Source: Vibrio splendidus
GTDB lineage: Bacteria; Pseudomonadota; Gammaproteobacteria; Enterobacterales; Vibrionaceae
Length of the DNA stretch: 64,000 nucleotides
Direction of reading: 5' to 3'
Assembly (NCBI RefSeq): GCF_024347615.1
Contig: NZ_AP025508.1
Span: 372,001-436,000 of the forward strand
The notes under the pieces are model-generated. The model was not told the DNA's origin, did no database searches, and saw only the letters and a list, made by a program, of their open reading frames with translations. Made by a program: the position numbers and the translations under genes. Positions 59,780-64,000 of the stretch are shown here, piece by piece (the stretch's first letter is position 1; the number at the start of each line of letters is the position of its first letter).

Positions 59780-60550
59780 ATGTCGAAACGAAACACCCAG
59801 CTCAGAAGACATGCTATTTCTAACCTCGTTAATGAAAAGGGGGAGGTTAGTGTTGATGAACTATCCGCTAAATTCGAAACCTCAGAGGTCACGATTAGAA
59901 AGGACTTAGCGTCTTTAGAGAAAAACGGTCAGCTTTTGCGCCGTTATGGTGGTGCGATTTCATTACCGAAAGAGGTTGTCAACGAAGAACTGGGTCCACA
60001 AGTTTCGACTCGAAAGATTTCATTAGCGAAAGCCGCTGCAGATTTAATTCGCGACCATAATCGCATTGTGATCGATAGCGGTAGCACGACAGGGGCGCTA
60101 ATTCAGCAGCTCAATAGCAAGCGTGGTTTGGTTGTGATGACCAACTCGTTGCATGTTGCTAATGCACTTAATGAATTGGAAAGCGAACCAACACTGCTAA
60201 TGACCGGCGGCACTTGGGATACCCATTCGGATTCTTTTCAAGGCAAAGTCGCAGAATCAGTACTTCGAGCTTACGATTTTGATCAACTATTTATCGGGGC
60301 TGATGGTATCGACCTTGATAGAGGCACAACCACGTTCAATGAATTGGTTGGCCTAAGTAAAGTAATGGCTGAAGTGTCACGAGAAGTGATCGTGATGGTT
60401 GAGTCGGAAAAGGTGGGACGAAAGATCCCGAACTTAGAGCTGGCATGGGAACATATTGACATCTTAATTACCGATACAGACTTAGGCGAAGAATCCAAAG
60501 CAAGTATCGAATCACATGATGTTCGAGTGATCCTGACCGATCCAGCGTAA
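59780..60550 (+). CDS. DeoR-family regulator next to glmS (GlmR-like)
   Basis: The 256-residue protein has an N-terminal DeoR helix-turn-helix (KGEVSVDELSAKFETSEVTIRKDLASLEKNGQLLRRYGGA). The sugar-phosphate-sensing domain has DSGSTTGALIQQL and LFIGADGIDLDRG. It lies 107 bp upstream of glmS in the same direction, as DeoR-type glmR genes do in pseudomonads and other vibrios, so a hexosamine-phosphate effector is plausible. The start lacks a clear ribosome binding site (T-rich CTTTTTTAA upstream). Confidence 0.88.
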   Translation: MSKRNTQLRRHAISNLVNEKGEVSVDELSAKFETSEVTIRKDLASLEKNGQLLRRYGGAISLPKEVVNEELGPQVSTRKISLAKAAADLIRDHNRIVIDSGSTTGALIQQLNSKRGLVVMTNSLHVANALNELESEPTLLMTGGTWDTHSDSFQGKVAESVLRAYDFDQLFIGADGIDLDRGTTTFNELVGLSKVMAEVSREVIVMVESEKVGRKIPNLELAWEHIDILITDTDLGEESKASIESHDVRVILTDPA

Positions 60551-60657
60551 AAACAAATTTAAGTATTATGCATTTACCTTCCTATAATTGATCTTAATAA
60601 AGATCTGGCCTTTGCTTGCTGCCAATAGGAATAAAACGAAATTGATGGAGTGAAACT

Positions 60658-62490
60658 ATGTGTGGAATTGTTGGTGCAGTAGCACAGCGTGATGTAGCTG
60701 AAATTTTAGTAGAAGGCCTTCGCCGCCTAGAATACCGAGGCTACGATTCAGCGGGTGTCGCTGTAGTTGATAGCGAATCTAACCTAACTCGTGTACGCCG
60801 CCTTGGTAAAGTACAAGAGCTAGCAGACGCAGTCGATCAACAACATGTCATTGGCGGTACTGGTATTGCTCATACACGTTGGGCGACACACGGTGAGCCT
60901 TCAGAAGCAAACGCACATCCACACATGTCTGGCGATATTGCTGTTGTACACAATGGCATTATCGAAAACCACGAAACACTGCGCGCTCTGCTGCAAGAGC
61001 GTGGCTACGTGTTTACTTCACAAACAGATACAGAAGTTATCGCTCATCTTGTTGAGTGGGAACTTCGCACGTCAGCTTCTTTGGTTGAAGCTCTGCAAAA
61101 AACAGCAAAACAATTAGACGGTGCATACGGCACAGTAGCGGTTGATCGTAAAGATCCTAGCCGTATCGTTGTTGCTCGCTCTGGTAGCCCAATCGTTATC
61201 GGTTTTGGTGTGGGCGAGAATTTCCTAGCCTCTGACCAACTTGCACTGTTAAGCGTAACTCGTCGCTTCATGTACTTAGAAGAAGGTGATGTTGCTGAGG
61301 TGACTCGTCGTGATGTAACAGTATTTGATGTGGCGGGCGAGCGTGTTGAGCGTGAAATCGTTGAATCAAACGCAGAACACGACGCTGGTGACAAAGGTCA
61401 ATACCGTCACTTCATGCAGAAAGAGATCTTTGAGCAGCCAACAGCGCTGATCAACACAATGGAAGGCCGTATCTCTGACACTTCGGTTATCACTAACGCG
61501 ATTGGTGTTAAAGCGGAAGAGATCCTAAGCAAGGTTGAACACGTGCAGATCATCGCATGTGGTACGTCTTACAACTCAGGCATGGCAGCTCGTTACTGGT
61601 TTGAATCTCTAGCAGGCGTAAGCTGTGACGTAGAGATTGCCTCTGAATTCCGTTACCGTGATTTCGTTGTTCGTCCGAATAGCCTATTGGTGACTTTGTC
61701 TCAGTCTGGTGAAACGGCGGATACGCTTGCTGCACTTCGTCTTGCAAAAGAAAAAGGTTACATGTCAGCAATGACTATCTGTAACGTTGCAGGTTCTTCG
61801 CTGGTTCGTGAATCTGATTTTGCCTTCATGACTCGCGCAGGAACAGAGATCGGTGTTGCTTCAACTAAAGCCTTCACAACACAGCTAGCGGCTATGCTGA
61901 TGATGGTAACGTCAATTGGTCGTCTACAAGGTCGCATCAATGAAGAGAAAGAAGCTGAGATCGTTCAAGCACTGCATCAACTGCCTGCTGATATCGAGAA
62001 AGCATTGGCGTTTGATAAAGAGATCGAAGCGCTAGCACCTGATTTTGCTGATAAGCATCACACACTGTTCTTGGGTCGTGGTGAGTTCTACCCTATCGCG
62101 ATGGAAGCGTCTCTGAAACTGAAAGAGATCTCTTACATCCACGCAGAAGCATACGCGGCTGGTGAGCTTAAGCACGGTCCTTTGGCTCTTATCGATGCAG
62201 ATATGCCAGTCGTCGTTATTGCACCAAGCAACGACTTGCTAGAGAAGCTGAAATCAAACGTTGAAGAAGTACGTGCTCGTGGCGGTCTACTTTACGTATT
62301 CGCAGATGAAGATGCAGGCTTTGAAAGCGATGAGAACATGAAGATCATCAAGATGCCTCACGTAAGTGAAGTAACAGCACCTATCTACTACACAGTACCG
62401 ATGCAGCTGTTGTCTTACCACGTGGCGCTAATCAAGGGTACCGATGTTGACCAACCTCGTAACCTTGCGAAAGCGGTAACGGTTGAGTAA
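60658..62490 (+). CDS. glmS: Glutamine-fructose-6-phosphate aminotransferase (isomerizing)
   Basis: The 610-residue enzyme has an N-terminal glutaminase domain with the nucleophile Cys2 ([13 protein letters not shown]) and two SIS domains ([38 protein letters not shown]). It ends [11 protein letters not shown] as in the family. It makes glucosamine-6-phosphate, the entry to peptidoglycan and LPS precursors. GATGGAG precedes the ATG. A weak promoter-like TATAAT lies at 60583-60588, so it may be transcribed alone as well as with the DeoR gene. Confidence 0.98.
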   Translation: MCGIVGAVAQRDVAEILVEGLRRLEYRGYDSAGVAVVDSESNLTRVRRLGKVQELADAVDQQHVIGGTGIAHTRWATHGEPSEANAHPHMSGDIAVVHNGIIENHETLRALLQERGYVFTSQTDTEVIAHLVEWELRTSASLVEALQKTAKQLDGAYGTVAVDRKDPSRIVVARSGSPIVIGFGVGENFLASDQLALLSVTRRFMYLEEGDVAEVTRRDVTVFDVAGERVEREIVESNAEHDAGDKGQYRHFMQKEIFEQPTALINTMEGRISDTSVITNAIGVKAEEILSKVEHVQIIACGTSYNSGMAARYWFESLAGVSCDVEIASEFRYRDFVVRPNSLLVTLSQSGETADTLAALRLAKEKGYMSAMTICNVAGSSLVRESDFAFMTRAGTEIGVASTKAFTTQLAAMLMMVTSIGRLQGRINEEKEAEIVQALHQLPADIEKALAFDKEIEALAPDFADKHHTLFLGRGEFYPIAMEASLKLKEISYIHAEAYAAGELKHGPLALIDADMPVVVIAPSNDLLEKLKSNVEEVRARGGLLYVFADEDAGFESDENMKIIKMPHVSEVTAPIYYTVPMQLLSYHVALIKGTDVDQPRNLAKAVTVE

Positions 62491-62523
62491 TCGTTAGCCT
62501 ATCTAAGAAAATTAGATAATAAG

Positions 62524-62550
62524 AAGCCCATCCTGTGATGGGCTTTTTTG
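62524..62550 (+). terminator. Rho-independent terminator after glmS
   Basis: A 9-bp stem, AAGCCCATC / GATGGGCTT, with a CTGT loop is followed by a T run. Confidence 0.9.
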
Positions 62551-62594
62551 TGTCTGTTAGCTAACGATCAGCGTTAGATCTAGCTTTAACGGCG

Positions 62595-63863
62595 TTAAGC
62601 ATTAAGTGCTTGCTCTAGGTCAGCCAGGATATCGTCAATGTGCTCAATGCCTACTGAGAGGCGAATCATTTCTGGTGACACACCTGCTTGCTTTTGTTCC
62701 GCTTCGCTTAATTGACGGTGTGTTGTAGAAGCAGGGTGACAAGCGAGAGATTTTGCATCGCCAATGTTCACCAAGCGCTTGAAGATTTGCAGCGCATCAT
62801 AGAAACGAACACCGGCTTCATAACCATCTTTCAAGCCAAAAGATAAAATGGCAGACGGCTTACCTTGCATGTACTTCTCAGCCAATGGGTAGAACTCAGA
62901 GGTTGGTAACCCCGCGTAGCTTACCCAACTCACGTTCTCATGTTGCTTAAGGTATTCTGCTACTTTCAGTGCATTCTCGGTGTGTCGCTCCATGCGTAAC
63001 GACAACGTCTCTAAGCCTTGCATTAGCATGAAGGCATTCATAGGCGACAGTGCTGCCCCCGTATTACGCAATGGAACGGTTCGAGCACGGCCAATAAATG
63101 CGGCTTCACCAAAGGCTTCGGTATACACCACACCGTGATAAGAAGGCTCTGGCTGATTAAAGACCGGGAAGCGATCTTTGTGCTCTGCCCATGGGAATTT
63201 GCCTGAATCGACAATCACTCCACCCAATGTTGTTCCGTGACCACCAACGTATTTGGTTAGCGAGTGCACCACAATATCGGCACCAAAATCGATAGGTTTA
63301 CACAACACAGGTGTCGCCACCGTGTTATCGACAATCACAGGTACACCTTGTGCGTGAGCAAGCTCAGCAACACGTTCTAAGTCGATAATATTGCCTGCTG
63401 GGTTACCGATACTTTCGCAGTAAACCGCCTTGGTTTTTTCATCGATCAGTGCAGCTAAGCTTTCTGGTTTGTCGTCTTTGGCAAAGCGAACTTCGATCCC
63501 TTGGTTTGGTAGCATATGAGCAAATAGGGTGTAAGTACCGCCGTAAAGCTGAGGTGTTGAAACGATGTTGTCACCGATTTGTGCCAACGTTTGAATCGCG
63601 TAGTTGATCGCCGCGCTGCCTGCACTCACCACTAAGCCTGCAATACCACCTTCTAAGGCTGCCATGCGTTTTTCCAACACATCATTGGTTGGGTTCATTA
63701 TACGAGTGTAGATATTGCCTGGCACCGCAAGGTTAAACAGGTCGGCGCCGTGTTGTGCGTCATCGAATTCGTAAGCAACGGTTTGGTAAATAGGAGTCGC
63801 AACCGATTTGGTTGTTGGATCAGTGTCGTAGCCGAAGTGAATCGAGAGCGTTTCGTCTTTCAT
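62595..63863 (-). CDS. metY: O-acetylhomoserine aminocarboxypropyltransferase (sulfhydrylase), MetY-type
   Basis: The 422-residue PLP enzyme of the Cys/Met-metabolism family has the cofactor lysine in HSLTKYVGGHGTTLGGV. The preceding VDNTVATPVLCKP and the N-terminal SIHFGYDTDPTTKSVATPIYQTVAY are typical of O-acetylhomoserine sulfhydrylases, which are longer than MetB/MetC (about 390) because of an insert. It can make homocysteine directly from sulfide. It converges on glmS. Confidence 0.93.
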   Translation of the reverse strand: MKDETLSIHFGYDTDPTTKSVATPIYQTVAYEFDDAQHGADLFNLAVPGNIYTRIMNPTNDVLEKRMAALEGGIAGLVVSAGSAAINYAIQTLAQIGDNIVSTPQLYGGTYTLFAHMLPNQGIEVRFAKDDKPESLAALIDEKTKAVYCESIGNPAGNIIDLERVAELAHAQGVPVIVDNTVATPVLCKPIDFGADIVVHSLTKYVGGHGTTLGGVIVDSGKFPWAEHKDRFPVFNQPEPSYHGVVYTEAFGEAAFIGRARTVPLRNTGAALSPMNAFMLMQGLETLSLRMERHTENALKVAEYLKQHENVSWVSYAGLPTSEFYPLAEKYMQGKPSAILSFGLKDGYEAGVRFYDALQIFKRLVNIGDAKSLACHPASTTHRQLSEAEQKQAGVSPEMIRLSVGIEHIDDILADLEQALNA

Positions 63864-63931
63864 GAGTCTTCCCTGAACTATTGAATGATTTGTGTACTAT
63901 CATATTGCCGATTTTTTTATAAAAGAAAAGT

Positions 63932-64000
63932 ATGTTTAGTCACATAGAAGAAACTGGACGAATGGGGCTGAGCGTTAAGCTAGAAGATAAAGGGCTAGAA
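63932..64000 (+). CDS. Possible start of a gene running off the right edge
   Basis: An ATG at 63932 opens a frame of 23 codons (MFSHIEETGRMGLSVKLEDK and on) that is still open at the window end, with AAAAGAAAAG just upstream as a weak ribosome binding site. It is divergent from metY. I cannot identify it from so few residues. Confidence 0.3.
   Translation, partial: MFSHIEETGRMGLSVKLEDKGLE

Overview
The window is chromosomal core DNA of a gammaproteobacterium, almost certainly a Vibrio and probably near the V. splendidus group. The evidence is gene content and order: argR divergent from mdh, ispB divergent from rplU-rpmA-obgE, lptD-surA-pdxA-rsmA-apaG-apaH, leuABCD with leuO and ilvIH close by, and a glycosyltransferase of the MJ1255/VC2487 family between leuA and leuO. 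Base composition and codon use look even throughout. I see no rRNA, tRNA, insertion sequence, prophage, integron or CRISPR array.

Layout. 1-6 kb: end of yhdP, a nitrilase-type amidohydrolase and tldD. 6-14 kb: a PIN-PhoH protein, rapA, a divergent Nramp-like transporter, rluA and a D-2-hydroxyacid dehydrogenase. 14-19 kb: a TAXI-type TRAP operon (binding protein, fused permease, universal stress protein), then argR. 19.7-26.3 kb: mdh, a small unknown gene, ispB, rplU-rpmA, obgE, yjjP-yjjB, folA. 26.5-33.2 kb: the leftward LPS-assembly/chaperone/cofactor/rRNA-methylation operon. 33.4-35.7 kb: djlA and two unknown-function genes. 35.9-41 kb: leuABCD led by a leucine-rich leader peptide and attenuator (leuL). 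41.4-46.5 kb: a TetR-controlled RND efflux operon with two strong palindromic operators. 46.7-48.4 kb: a PAP2 phosphatase and a glycosyltransferase behind a good PhoB box. 48.8-54.5 kb: leuO, an acyl-CoA synthetase, ilvIH. 54.6-57 kb: a membrane diguanylate cyclase and a 43-residue membrane protein. 57-64 kb: a GntR/FCD regulator, pykF, a DeoR regulator next to glmS, and an O-acetylhomoserine sulfhydrylase.

The genes fall into a few themes: envelope building (yhdP, lptD, surA, djlA, glmS, ispB), branched-chain amino-acid synthesis (leuABCD, leuO, ilvIH), translation and transcription (rplU, rpmA, obgE, rsmA, rluA, rapA) and central metabolism (mdh, pykF). The accessory-looking piece is the roughly 7 kb between leuA and leuO, which holds the efflux operon and the candidate phosphate-starvation lipid cassette.

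The observations I rate highest are: the PhoB box in front of PAP2 plus glycosyltransferase; the unannotated leuL attenuator; the paired palindromes before the TetR gene; a 43-residue membrane protein with its own ribosome binding site and terminator; three hexa- or heptanucleotide microsatellites that all lie in gaps between convergent genes; and an Nramp-fold protein that lacks the metal-binding DPGN motif.
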